Shown: positions 51,874 through 59,619 of the stretch, piece after piece | Numbering within the stretch: the first letter of the stretch is position 1 | Layout: each line of letters opens with the position of its first letter | Assembly (NCBI RefSeq): GCF_039542905.1 | Contig: NZ_BAABIS010000001.1 | Location: 6,758,001-6,822,000 of the forward strand | Direction of reading: 5' to 3' | Origin: Kitasatospora terrestris | GTDB lineage: Bacteria; Actinomycetota; Actinomycetes; Streptomycetales; Streptomycetaceae | Length of the DNA: 64,000 nucleotides | Notes under the pieces: model-generated | Database searches by the model: none | What the model was told of the DNA's origin: nothing | What the model saw: only the letters and a program-made list of their open reading frames with translations | Program-made: the position numbers and the translations under genes

Positions 51874-52704
51874 GTGGCGGATCCGGGGAAGAAGCGGCGG
51901 TCGGCGAAGCCGGCGCGGCTGGCCAAGAAGCCGTACGAGCGCGAACTGCTCAGGCTGCAGTACGAGCTGGTGAAGCTCCAGGAGTGGGTCAGGGCCGAGG
52001 GCGTCCGGCTGGTGGTGGTCTTCGAGGGCCGGGACGCGGCCGGAAAGGGCGGCGCCATCAAGCGGGTGACGGAGTACCTGAACCCGCGCGTCGCCCGGAT
52101 CGCCGCCCTCCCCGCCCCCACCGAGCGCCAGCGCGGCCAGTGGTACTTCCAGCGGTACGTCGAGCAGCTGCCCGCCCGCGGCGAGATCGTGCTGTTCGAC
52201 CGCTCCTGGTACAACCGGGCCGGGGTGGAGAGGGTGATGGGCTTCTGCACGGACGAGGAGTACTGGCAGTTCCTGCACCAGTGCCCCACCTTCGAGCGGA
52301 TGCTGGTCGAGGCCGGGATCCTGGTCCGCAAGTACTGGTTCTCGGTCAGCGACGTCGAGCAGGAGAAGCGTTTCCGCGACCGGCTGGGCGACCCGATGCG
52401 GCAGTGGAAGCTCTCCCCGATGGACGTCGAGTCGATCTCCCGCTGGGAGGACTACTCGCGGGCCAAGGACGAGATGTTCGTCTACACCGACATCCCCGAG
52501 GCGCCGTGGAACGTGGTGGAGAGCGACGACAAGCGGCGCTCCCGGATCAACATGATCGCCCACCTGCTCGCCTCGGTGCCGTACCGGGAGGTCGCCCGGC
52601 CCCGGGTGGAACTGCCGGCCCGGCCGCCGTCCAAGGGCTACCAGCGGCCCCCGCGCGACCAGCAGAAGTACGTCCCCGACCACGCGGCGACGCTCAGCGG
52701 TTGA
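51874..52704 (+). CDS. ppk2: Polyphosphate kinase 2 (PPK2 family)
   Basis: This 276-residue P-loop kinase uses polyphosphate to phosphorylate nucleotides (or the reverse). Walker A is FEGRDAAGKGGAIKR (about 50-64), Walker B and lid residues are in LFDRSWYNRAGVERVMGFC, and the family patterns FQRYVEQLPARGEIV and KLSPMDVESISRWEDYSRAK are present. Whether it favours GDP, ADP or AMP cannot be decided here. GTG 51874 follows GGAGGG by six bases; a GTG at 51838 lacks such a site. The gene is divergent from the LysR remnant. Confidence 0.94.
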   Translation: MADPGKKRRSAKPARLAKKPYERELLRLQYELVKLQEWVRAEGVRLVVVFEGRDAAGKGGAIKRVTEYLNPRVARIAALPAPTERQRGQWYFQRYVEQLPARGEIVLFDRSWYNRAGVERVMGFCTDEEYWQFLHQCPTFERMLVEAGILVRKYWFSVSDVEQEKRFRDRLGDPMRQWKLSPMDVESISRWEDYSRAKDEMFVYTDIPEAPWNVVESDDKRRSRINMIAHLLASVPYREVARPRVELPARPPSKGYQRPPRDQQKYVPDHAATLSG

Positions 52705-52757
52705 CCGGCGGGCCGGGGCGGGCGTGCGATGGAAGGTGGCAGGACGGAGGCCACATC

Positions 52758-53363
52758 ATGTATGTCCGCACCATCTACCTGACCGGCGATCCGGCACGCG
52801 TCGACCGGACCGTCGAGCGGATCAAGGACGACGCCGTGGGCCTGCTGACCGAGCAGGACGGGTACCGGGGCGCCAGCATCTTCGTGGACCGGACGGTCGG
52901 CACGATCCTGCTCGGCTCCTGGTGGGAGACCCGGGAGGCCGAGCAGGCCAGCCTGACGGCCATGAAGGGCTGGCGGGAGGACGTCCTCGGCGCGTTCGGC
53001 GGCACGGCGACCGTCGACGTCTGGGAGGCGGCCGTCGCCCGGCGCGGCGACCCCGTCGAGGGCGGGGCCTTCCGGCTGGTGCGACTCGAGTTCGAACCGG
53101 GGAGCGGGGCGGACCGGCTGGCCGCCTCCTTCGAGGCGACCGCGGTGAAGGGGCTGGAGGCGCTCGACGGGTTCATCGGCGGGGCACTGCTGGTCGACCG
53201 CGACAAGGGCACCGGGAGCGTCGGCGTGATCTTCCGCGACCGGGCGGCGCTCGACGCCTCGCGCGGGCCGCAGGCGCTGCTCCGCGCGAAGGCCGCCGAG
53301 GCGGCGGGGGTGCGGGTGCGGAGCATCGAGGAGTTCGACGTGGCACTGCTGCACCGCCCGTAG
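52758..53363 (+). CDS. Tandem-repeat alpha/beta-barrel-like protein, unknown function
   Basis: A 201-residue protein is made of two similar halves of about 95 residues. Each has strand, helix, strand, long helix and strand, and each contains a VDR segment near its middle (IFVDRTVGTILLGSWWETRE in the first, LLVDRDKGTGSVGVIFRDRA in the second). This pattern resembles the dimeric alpha/beta-barrel (ABM-like) fold, where two copies make one barrel. Catalytic residues cannot be named. GGAGG lies eight bases before the ATG. It follows ppk2 by 53 bp on the same strand and may be co-transcribed. Confidence 0.75.
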   Translation: MYVRTIYLTGDPARVDRTVERIKDDAVGLLTEQDGYRGASIFVDRTVGTILLGSWWETREAEQASLTAMKGWREDVLGAFGGTATVDVWEAAVARRGDPVEGGAFRLVRLEFEPGSGADRLAASFEATAVKGLEALDGFIGGALLVDRDKGTGSVGVIFRDRAALDASRGPQALLRAKAAEAAGVRVRSIEEFDVALLHRP

Positions 53364-53390
53364 GGCGTTACCGCCGGGGCTCCCGACCCC

Positions 53391-53891
53391 TCACGTCGCC
53401 GAGCCGGCCGCGGAGCCGGTGGCGAGGTCGGGGCCCCAGCGGTCGAGGGAGGCGGGGAGGTCGAGGGGGCCGGGGCGGAGGTCGCTGTCGGCCGGGGGCC
53501 AGTCCTCGCGGGGGACGCGCCACATGAGCTCGAACTCGTTGCCGTCGGGGTCCTTCGCGTAGAAGGACTTGGAGACCAGGTGGTCGCTGGAGCCGACCAG
53601 CGAGCCGCGTTCGGCGAGCTCCGCGCCGAGCTCGGCGAGTTCGGCGAGGGTGCCGACCTCCCAGGCGAGGTGGTAGAGGCCGACCCGGCCCTGCTCGGGG
53701 CCGGGGGCGGCGGCGCCGATGGCGAAGAGCCCGAGGTCGTGGTCGTTGAGGCTGCCGGGGGCGGAGAGGAACGCGGCCCGTCCCGGGATCAGGTGGTCGA
53801 CCTGGAAGCGGAAGACGTCGCGGTAGAACTCCACCGACCGGTCGAGGTCGCGGATCCAGAGCACTGCGTGGTTGAGGCGGCGTACAGACAT
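53391..53891 (-). CDS. VOC-family (glyoxalase/dioxygenase-like) protein
   Basis: This 166-residue protein has the vicinal oxygen chelate fold in two halves. Likely metal ligands are His8 (LNHAVLWIRDLDRSVEFY), His in VGLYHLAWEVG and Glu in DPDGNEFELMWR, the last being the standard VOC ending. The roughly 40 residues after it (VPREDWPPADSDLRPGPLDL and onwards) are Pro/Asp-rich. VOC proteins include glyoxalases, ring-cleaving dioxygenases and drug-resistance proteins, so the substrate is open. It is divergent from rarA and its start is 73 bp from it. Confidence 0.9.
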   Translation of the reverse strand: MSVRRLNHAVLWIRDLDRSVEFYRDVFRFQVDHLIPGRAAFLSAPGSLNDHDLGLFAIGAAAPGPEQGRVGLYHLAWEVGTLAELAELGAELAERGSLVGSSDHLVSKSFYAKDPDGNEFELMWRVPREDWPPADSDLRPGPLDLPASLDRWGPDLATGSAAGSAT

Positions 53892-53964
53892 GCCCCCAGC
53901 GTACGCCGTTCAGGTTCAAATTCGAACTACCGGTGGTGTCGTCCCCCTCGCATAGGCTTCCCCC

Positions 53965-55314
53965 GTGGACGAACCCGACCTCTTCACTGCCGCCGCCGAG
54001 GAACGCCAGACCTCCGAGCCGGGCCGCGCCCCGCTCGCCGTGCGGATGCGCCCGCGCACGCTGGACGAGGTCGCGGGCCAGCGCCAGCTGCTCAAGGAGG
54101 GCTCGCCGCTGCGCCGCCTGGTGGCCGGATCCCGGGGGCCGGCGGCGACCAGTTCGGTGATCCTCTGGGGCCCGCCGGGGACGGGGAAGACGACGCTGGC
54201 GCACGTGATCAGCCAGGCGGTCGAGGGCCGTTTCGTGGAGCTGTCGGCGATCACCCACGGCGTGAAGGAGGTCCGCGCGGTCATCGAGGGCGCCCGCCGG
54301 GCGGTCGGGATGAGCGGCCGCGAGACGGTCCTGTTCCTGGACGAGATCCACCGCTTCTCCAAGGCCCAGCAGGACTCGCTGCTGCCCGCCGTGGAGAACC
54401 GCTGGGTGACCCTGATCGCGGCGACCACGGAGAACCCGTACTTCTCGGTGATCTCGCCGCTGCTCTCCCGCTCGCTGCTGCTGACCCTGGAGTCGCTGAC
54501 CGACGAGGACATCCGCGCGCTGCTGCGCCGGGCGGTCACGGACGAGCGGGGGCTCGCGGGGAGCGTGCAGCTGACCCAGGAGGCGGAGGACCACCTGGTG
54601 CGGCTCGCGGGCGGCGACGCGCGCCGGGCGCTGACCACGCTGGAGGCGGCGGCGGGCGCGGCGCTGGAGAAGGGCGAGGCGGAGCTCACCCTGGCGACCA
54701 CGGAGACGGCGGTCAACCAGGCGGCGGTCCGCTACGACAAGGACGGCGACCAGCACTACGACGTGGCGAGCGCGCTGATCAAGTCGATCCGCGGCAGCGA
54801 CGTGGACGCCACGCTGCACTACCTGGCGCGGATGATCGAGGCGGGGGAGGACCCGCGGTTCATCGCCCGGCGCCTGATGATCTCGGCCAGCGAGGACGTC
54901 GGGCTGGCCGACCCGACCGCGCTGCAGACGGCGGTGGCGGCGGCCCAGGCGGTGGCGCTGATCGGCTTCCCGGAGGCGCGGATCATCCTGTCCCAGGCCG
55001 CGATCGCGCTGGCGCTGGCGCCGAAGTCCAACGCCGCGTACCTGGCGATCGACGCGGCCCTGGCGGACGTCCGGCAGGGCCTGGCCGGGGCGGTGCCGCC
55101 GCACCTGCGGGACGCGCACTACGGCGGCGCGGGCAAGCTGGGCCACGGCAAGGGGTACCAGTACCCGCACGACCTGCCGGAGGGCATCGCCGCGCAGCAG
55201 TACGCGCCGGACGCGGTGCACGGCAAGGAGTACTACCGGCCGACCCGGCGGGGCGGGGAGGCGCGGTACGCGGACATCGTGGAGTGGACCAGGGGGCGGC
55301 TCAGGGACGAGTGA
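53965..55314 (+). CDS. rarA: Replication-associated recombination protein RarA (MgsA)
   Basis: This 449-residue AAA+ ATPase acts at stalled replication forks and is related to clamp-loader and RuvB ATPases. It has LAVRMRPRTLDEVAGQ at the N-terminus, Walker A GPPGTGKTTLA (about 68-78), Walker B FLDEIHRFSKAQQD, sensor 1 IAATTENPYFSV, and the C-terminal tetramerisation region with SALIKSIRGSDVDATLHYLA and KGYQYPHDLPEG. Length is normal. GTG start. It lies upstream of rpsD with 312 bp between. Confidence 0.96.
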   Translation: MDEPDLFTAAAEERQTSEPGRAPLAVRMRPRTLDEVAGQRQLLKEGSPLRRLVAGSRGPAATSSVILWGPPGTGKTTLAHVISQAVEGRFVELSAITHGVKEVRAVIEGARRAVGMSGRETVLFLDEIHRFSKAQQDSLLPAVENRWVTLIAATTENPYFSVISPLLSRSLLLTLESLTDEDIRALLRRAVTDERGLAGSVQLTQEAEDHLVRLAGGDARRALTTLEAAAGAALEKGEAELTLATTETAVNQAAVRYDKDGDQHYDVASALIKSIRGSDVDATLHYLARMIEAGEDPRFIARRLMISASEDVGLADPTALQTAVAAAQAVALIGFPEARIILSQAAIALALAPKSNAAYLAIDAALADVRQGLAGAVPPHLRDAHYGGAGKLGHGKGYQYPHDLPEGIAAQQYAPDAVHGKEYYRPTRRGGEARYADIVEWTRGRLRDE

Positions 55315-55626
55315 CCGCCCTGTAGACTGCGGGGAGTGTGTCCCGGGTCCGGGGTTCCGCGAGGAGCCACCGACCGCACCAGCGGGGCAGCGAATGGGGT
55401 CCCCCGCGAGGGGGTTCCCCGGGAGCGACGCGCACCGGTCTTCGGTGTCGCGGGCAGCCCACCACCTTCCCGGTCGGTGGGCCGCTCGTGTGCAAGCACA
55501 TAGTGCCCGGTCGCGGAGAGCGGCTGACCATCCGGCGACGGACGGTTTTCTCCGGACCGCGAGAAGCGTCCTCCGTCAACACCTGGTGACAGCCGTATTC
55601 GCAAAACCGAAAGAGGTATTGGTTCC
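55315..55626 (+). promoter_or_regulatory. rpsD upstream region with candidate structured leader (312 bp)
   Basis: No gene fits this interval. It holds several strong hairpins in a row: CCCCC-GCGA-GGGGG near 55417 with a GNRA-type loop, a GCACCGG/CCGG-type stem with TCTTCG near 55430, and CCCACC...GGTGGG near 55460-55483. TAGACT at 55323 could be a -10 but lacks a good -35. Ribosomal protein S4 controls its own message in several bacteria through a structured leader, so this may be such an RNA; no known Rfam S4 leader was recognised. Confidence 0.4.
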
Positions 55627-56241
55627 ATGGCGAACCAGAAGCGCCCCAAGGTCAAGATCGCTCGCGCGCTTGGCGTCCCGCTGACCCCGAAGTCCGTCAA
55701 GTACTTCGAGGCCCGCCCGTACCCGCCCGGCCAGCACGGCCGTGGCCGCAAGCAGAACTCTGACTACAAGGTCCGTCTGACCGAGAAGCAGCGTCTGCGC
55801 GCGCAGTACGACCTCAGCGAGAAGCAGATGGCGCGTGCCTTCGAGGCCGCCAAGAAGGTCGAGGGCAAGACCGGTGAGGCGCTCGTCGCCCTGCTGGAGG
55901 TCCGCCTCGACGCCCTGGTCCTGCGTTCGGGCATCGCCCGCACCATCTACCAGGCCCGCCAGATGGTCGTGCACGGTCACATCGAGGTCAACGGCTCGAA
56001 GGTCAACAAGCCGTCGTTCCAGATGAAGCCGGGCTACGTCGTCACGGTGAAGGAAAAGTCCAAGGAGAAGGTCCCCTTCCAGGTGGCTCGCGAGGGCGGC
56101 AACGCCGGCGAGGGCCAGACCCCGAAGTACCTCGAGGTCAACCTGAAGGCCCTGGCCTTCCGTCTGGACCGCGCGCCGCAGCGCCGCGAGGTTCCGGTCG
56201 TCTGCGACGAGCAGCTCGTCGTCGAGTACTACTCGCGCTGA
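55627..56241 (+). CDS. rpsD: 30S ribosomal protein S4
   Basis: This 204-residue ribosomal protein nucleates 16S rRNA folding and helps translation accuracy. The S4 RNA-binding domain (about 94-160: VRLDALVLRSGIARTIYQAR followed by QMVVHGHIEVNGSKVNKPSF) is typical. The N-terminus MANQKRPKVKIARALGVPLT has no Cys, so this is the zinc-free form, which matters in streptomycetes where zinc-free paralogues of some ribosomal proteins are under Zur control. AAAGAGG precedes the ATG. It stands alone here and not in the alpha operon, as in other Streptomyces. Confidence 0.98.
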   Translation: MANQKRPKVKIARALGVPLTPKSVKYFEARPYPPGQHGRGRKQNSDYKVRLTEKQRLRAQYDLSEKQMARAFEAAKKVEGKTGEALVALLEVRLDALVLRSGIARTIYQARQMVVHGHIEVNGSKVNKPSFQMKPGYVVTVKEKSKEKVPFQVAREGGNAGEGQTPKYLEVNLKALAFRLDRAPQRREVPVVCDEQLVVEYYSR

Positions 56242-56252
56242 CCCGCGAGCGG

Positions 56253-56290
56253 AAGCCCCCGTACGGTCCTCGGACCGGACGGGGGCTTTC
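56253..56290 (+). terminator. rpsD terminator
   Basis: AAGCCCCCGT and ACGGGGGCTT form the base of a hairpin with an inner GGTCC/GGACC stem, ending in CTTTCCCG, 12 nt after the rpsD stop. Confidence 0.8.
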
Positions 56291-56304
56291 CCGTTCCCCG
56301 GGCC

Positions 56305-56362
56305 TCAGCGGGCCGGGACGGGGCCCGGACGTCAGCGGGCCGGGACGTCAGCGGGCCGGAAC
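56305..56362. repeat. Three short repeats at the 3' end of the NB-ARC gene
   Basis: TCAGCGGGCCGGGAC occurs at 56305 and 56332 and, with one change, at 56348. On the minus strand each copy begins with the complement of a TGA stop, and the last copy supplies the actual stop of the ATPase gene. Confidence 0.6.
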
Positions 56363-58513
56363 GGGGAAGGGCCGGACGGGCGGGCGGGGGCCGGAGCGGC
56401 CCTCGCCGCCGGGCGGGCCGGACAGCTCGCCGCCGAGCGCCCGGCGGACCGCCGCGTCCAGGTCGAGGCCGCTGCCGAGCCGGAAGGCCTCGGTGAACTC
56501 CTGGTCGGTCAGCCCGGCGCGGGCCCGCTGCTCGCACTCGCGGTGCGGGCCGCCGAAGGTCCGCGAGCCGAAGAACGGCGTGCCGACCGCCTGCCAGAGC
56601 CGGTGCGCGGCACCCTGCAGCACCCGGGCCTCGACCAGGTCGGTGTCCGGCCCCTCGGTCTCCAGCAGGGCGAGCACGTCCATCGCGAGCACGATGCCCA
56701 GCAGGTCGCGGAAGAGGTGGTTGAGCCGCACGCACTCCCGGGCGAAGGCGCGGGCGAGCCGGACCTCCCCGGTGGCCCACTTGGAGTACGCCATGGCGTA
56801 GAGGCCGTAGGCGTACGCCCACTGCTCGCCGTGCTCCTCGCAGATCTCCCGGACCCGCTCGATCCAGGCGTCGCCGTTGTCGGTGTCACCGAGGAACAGG
56901 TACGCGACGCCCAGTTCGAACATCGCCATCAGCACGTTGCTGTTCAGCTCGCCGATGGTGTTGTAGTGCCACAGCGCCTCCTCGAACAGCTCGGCGGCGC
57001 GCTGCGGGTCGTCGCCGATCAGCGCCGCGCAGCCCTGCCGGTGCACCGCGTACGCCAGCGCCCGGTCGTCGCCGGTGACCAGCGCCTGGCGCCGGCACTC
57101 CTCCAGGGCCGGGCGGGCCCGGGTCAGGTCGCCCTGCAGGGTGGCCATGTAGCCGGTCACCCAGAGCGCCTTGGCCCGGGCCTCGGTGGGCTCGGGGGCG
57201 AGCGCCAGTGCCCGGTCCAGCCAGTGCCGGCCCTCGCCGAGGTGGCCGGAGCCGACCCAGTAGAACCAGAGCGTGCCGGCCAGCACCAGGGCGAGCTGCT
57301 CCTCGCCCGGTTCGGCCAGGCAGAACTCCAGCGCGGCGCGCAGGTTGGCGTGGGCGAGCCGGGTGCGCTCGGCGGTCTCGGCCTGGCGGGGACCGAACCA
57401 CTCGACCTCGCCCCAGGTGGCGACGCCCAGGTACCAGTCGCGGTGCCGGCACAGCAGCCGGTGGTCCTCGCCGCCGGCCCGCAGCCACTGGCCGCCGTAC
57501 TCGCGCAGGGTGTCGAGCATCCGGAACCGGACGCCGCCGGGGTCGCCGATCCGCAACAGGACCGACTTGTCGACCAGCGAGTCGAGCAGCTCCAGGACCT
57601 CGTCGGCCTCCAGGCCGTCACCGGCGCACACGTACTCGGCGGCGTCCAGGTCGAAGCCGCCCGCGAAGACGGAGAGGCGGGCCCAGAGTAAACGTTCCTG
57701 CATCGTGCAGAGCTCGTGACTCCACCCGATCGTGGTGCGCAGCGTGTGGTGGCGCGGGGGAGCGGAGCGCGAGCCCCCGGTGAGCACCCGGAAGCGGTCG
57801 TCCAGCCGGGCGGCGATCTGCTCCACCGACAGCGCGCGGAGCCGGCCGGCGGCCAGCTCGACGGCCAGCGGGATGCCGTCGAGACGGCGGCAGAGCAGCG
57901 CGACCTCGGCCCGGTTGGCCGCCGACAGCCGCCAGCCCGGCACCACCGCGGCGGCCCGGTCGGCGAACAGCGTCACCGCCTCGGCCTCCGCGCCGGGGAA
58001 GGCCGGCTCGGCGGGCAGCGGCGCCAGCGGCACCAGGTGCTCGCCGTCCACCCGCAGCGACTGGCGGCTGGTGGCCAGCACCGACAGGCCCGGCACCGCC
58101 CGCAGCAGCTCGTCCACCAGCTCGGCGCAGGCGTCGACCAGGTGCTCGCAGCCGTCCAGCACCAGCAGCAGTCGGCGGTCGGCGAGTTGCTCGACCAGCA
58201 CGTCCTGCGGCGGGCGGGCGGTGTGGTCGGTGAGCCGCAGCGCCTCCAGCACCGCGTGGCCGAGCAGCAGCGGGTCCTGCACCGGGCCGACCTCGGCGAG
58301 GTGGGCGCCGTCCGGATGGTCCGCGGCCGCCGCCGCGGCCGCGCGCAGCGCCAGCCGGGTCTTGCCGACCCCGCCGGGGCCGGTCACGGTGACCAGCCGT
58401 GACACCTTCAACAACTCCGCCACCGAACGGAGTTCGGCCTCCCGGCCGATGAAGCTGGTGAGCTCGGCGGGCAGCCTGCCGTGCCGCTGCACCGGTGCCG
58501 ATCCGCTGGACAA
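56348..58513 (-). CDS. NB-ARC-type ATPase with TPR-like C-terminal region
   Basis: This 721-residue protein has an STAND-class P-loop (VTGPGGVGKTRLALRAAA, about 41-58), the AfsR/SARP-like marks LLLVLDGCEHLVDACAELVD, ATSRQSLRVDGEHLVPL and LCRRLDGIPLAVELAAGRLR, and a TPR-rich second half (LDRALALAPEPTEARAKALW and so on). Proteins with this ATPase core usually carry a DNA-binding output domain, either a SARP/BTAD N-terminus or a LuxR C-terminus. Neither is present here. It may act by binding another protein. The start is TTG at 58513 with only a weak ribosome binding site, so a missing upstream portion cannot be excluded, but nothing resembling one lies upstream. Confidence 0.82.
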   Translation of the reverse strand: MSSGSAPVQRHGRLPAELTSFIGREAELRSVAELLKVSRLVTVTGPGGVGKTRLALRAAAAAAADHPDGAHLAEVGPVQDPLLLGHAVLEALRLTDHTARPPQDVLVEQLADRRLLLVLDGCEHLVDACAELVDELLRAVPGLSVLATSRQSLRVDGEHLVPLAPLPAEPAFPGAEAEAVTLFADRAAAVVPGWRLSAANRAEVALLCRRLDGIPLAVELAAGRLRALSVEQIAARLDDRFRVLTGGSRSAPPRHHTLRTTIGWSHELCTMQERLLWARLSVFAGGFDLDAAEYVCAGDGLEADEVLELLDSLVDKSVLLRIGDPGGVRFRMLDTLREYGGQWLRAGGEDHRLLCRHRDWYLGVATWGEVEWFGPRQAETAERTRLAHANLRAALEFCLAEPGEEQLALVLAGTLWFYWVGSGHLGEGRHWLDRALALAPEPTEARAKALWVTGYMATLQGDLTRARPALEECRRQALVTGDDRALAYAVHRQGCAALIGDDPQRAAELFEEALWHYNTIGELNSNVLMAMFELGVAYLFLGDTDNGDAWIERVREICEEHGEQWAYAYGLYAMAYSKWATGEVRLARAFARECVRLNHLFRDLLGIVLAMDVLALLETEGPDTDLVEARVLQGAAHRLWQAVGTPFFGSRTFGGPHRECEQRARAGLTDQEFTEAFRLGSGLDLDAAVRRALGGELSGPPGGEGRSGPRPPVRPFPVPAR

Positions 58514-58714
58514 CCTGACGCCCCCGTCTCTGGGAACCCGAAACGTGTCGCCCGCGATCCGCGGGCCATCGGGCCCAACGAGGTGACCGCTCGGTAGGTT
58601 ACGCAGGGTGTTCGCACACAGGGCCGAGCCGTCGGCGGCAATGTCCCACCTGGGGCGGGGGCCGCATCCGCTAGGGTTCTGTTTCGAGGAACGAACAGCG
58701 AGGGAGCGCGCAAG

Positions 58715-59194
58715 GTGTCCGTGGGAGAGCTGGCCGGTCTGCTGGTCGCCGTCTTCTGGGCGGTACTGGTGACCCTGCTCGCCGTGGTGCTGGTGCGGCT
58801 CTCCAAGGTGCTGCGGGAGGCCACCGTCCTGGTCTCCGCCGTCACCGAGCAGGCCGTGCCGCTGCTCGCCGACGCCTCCGCCGCCGTGCGCAGCGCCAAC
58901 GAGCAGCTGGAGCGGGTGGACGAGATCACCGCCAACGTGCAGGACGCCGCCGCCAACGCCAACGCGCTCTCCTCCACCGTCGCCGCCACCCTGGGCGGGC
59001 CGCTGGTCAAGATGGCCGCGTTCAGCTACGGCGTCCGCAAGGCCGTCAGCAAGCAGCAGGCCGCGGTGACGGTCCCCCAGCAGAGCGCCGAGCGCGACGC
59101 GCTGGCCAGGATGATCCGCGCCGAGGTCAGGGCCGCCACCGCGCCGCGCGGCACCGGCCTGCTCTCCCGGGTGCGCCGCGCGGTGAGGGGCTGA
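58715..59194 (+). CDS. DUF948 membrane protein
   Basis: This 159-residue protein has one N-terminal transmembrane helix (LAGLLVAVFWAVLVTLLAVVLVR in part) followed by a long amphipathic helical region (EATVLVSAVTEQAVPLLADA, then DEITANVQDAAANANALSST) like that of DUF948 proteins. The C-terminus is basic (RVRRAVRG). DUF948 proteins resemble membrane-tethered coiled coils of unknown role. GTG start with GAGGGAG upstream. It opens a run of five same-strand genes (DUF948, DUF6167, alaS, ruvX, mltG), also seen in other streptomycetes. Confidence 0.85.
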   Translation: MSVGELAGLLVAVFWAVLVTLLAVVLVRLSKVLREATVLVSAVTEQAVPLLADASAAVRSANEQLERVDEITANVQDAAANANALSSTVAATLGGPLVKMAAFSYGVRKAVSKQQAAVTVPQQSAERDALARMIRAEVRAATAPRGTGLLSRVRRAVRG

Positions 59195-59199
59195 ACGCA

Positions 59200-59619
59200 G
59201 TGGTACGACGCATCTTCTGGATGGCGGTCGGCGCGGGCGCGACCGTCTGGGCCATGAACAAGGCCAACGAGGCCGTCCACCGGCTCACCCCCGACAGCCT
59301 GTCCGGCACCGCGGCGCGCGGCGCGCTGCACCTCGGCGACGCCGCCAAGCGCTTCGCGGCCGACGTCCGCGCCGGCATGGCCGAGCGCGAGGCCGAGCTG
59401 CGCGCCGACCTCGGCCTGGACGGCACCGCCGTGGTCGAGCCGCCGCGCGCCCGCCGGGCCCTGCGTGGGGAACCCACCTACCGAGCTATCTCGGCGGCCC
59501 CCGGCTCCCCGGGCGTCGCCCTCCCCCAGACGCGCAAGACCCCCCCAGCCATTGATGCGACGTCCGCACAGCGCCAGGCGCTGCCGGGCGGCGCGAACAA
59601 CCGGAAGGACCACCTCTGA
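59200..59619 (+). CDS. DUF6167-type small membrane protein
   Basis: This 139-residue protein has one short N-terminal hydrophobic stretch (IFWMAVGAGATVWAMNKAN) and an otherwise hydrophilic sequence with a helical middle (ALHLGDAAKRFAADVRAGMA) and a Pro/Ala-rich tail ending NNRKDHL. I take the DUF6167 name from memory of the family that follows DUF948 and precedes alaS in streptomycetes. It starts five bases after the DUF948 stop, and its stop overlaps the alaS start by one base. Confidence 0.8.
   Translation: MVRRIFWMAVGAGATVWAMNKANEAVHRLTPDSLSGTAARGALHLGDAAKRFAADVRAGMAEREAELRADLGLDGTAVVEPPRARRALRGEPTYRAISAAPGSPGVALPQTRKTPPAIDATSAQRQALPGGANNRKDHL

Noticed and set aside
55323..55328. TAGACT as a confident rpsD promoter
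   Set aside because: No acceptable -35 lies 16-18 bp upstream, so it was left as a possibility in the leader entry.
56348..58513. Anti-phage defence island around the NB-ARC ATPase
   Set aside because: Neighbours are rpsD and alaS-region housekeeping genes. No nuclease, protease or other defence partner is adjacent.
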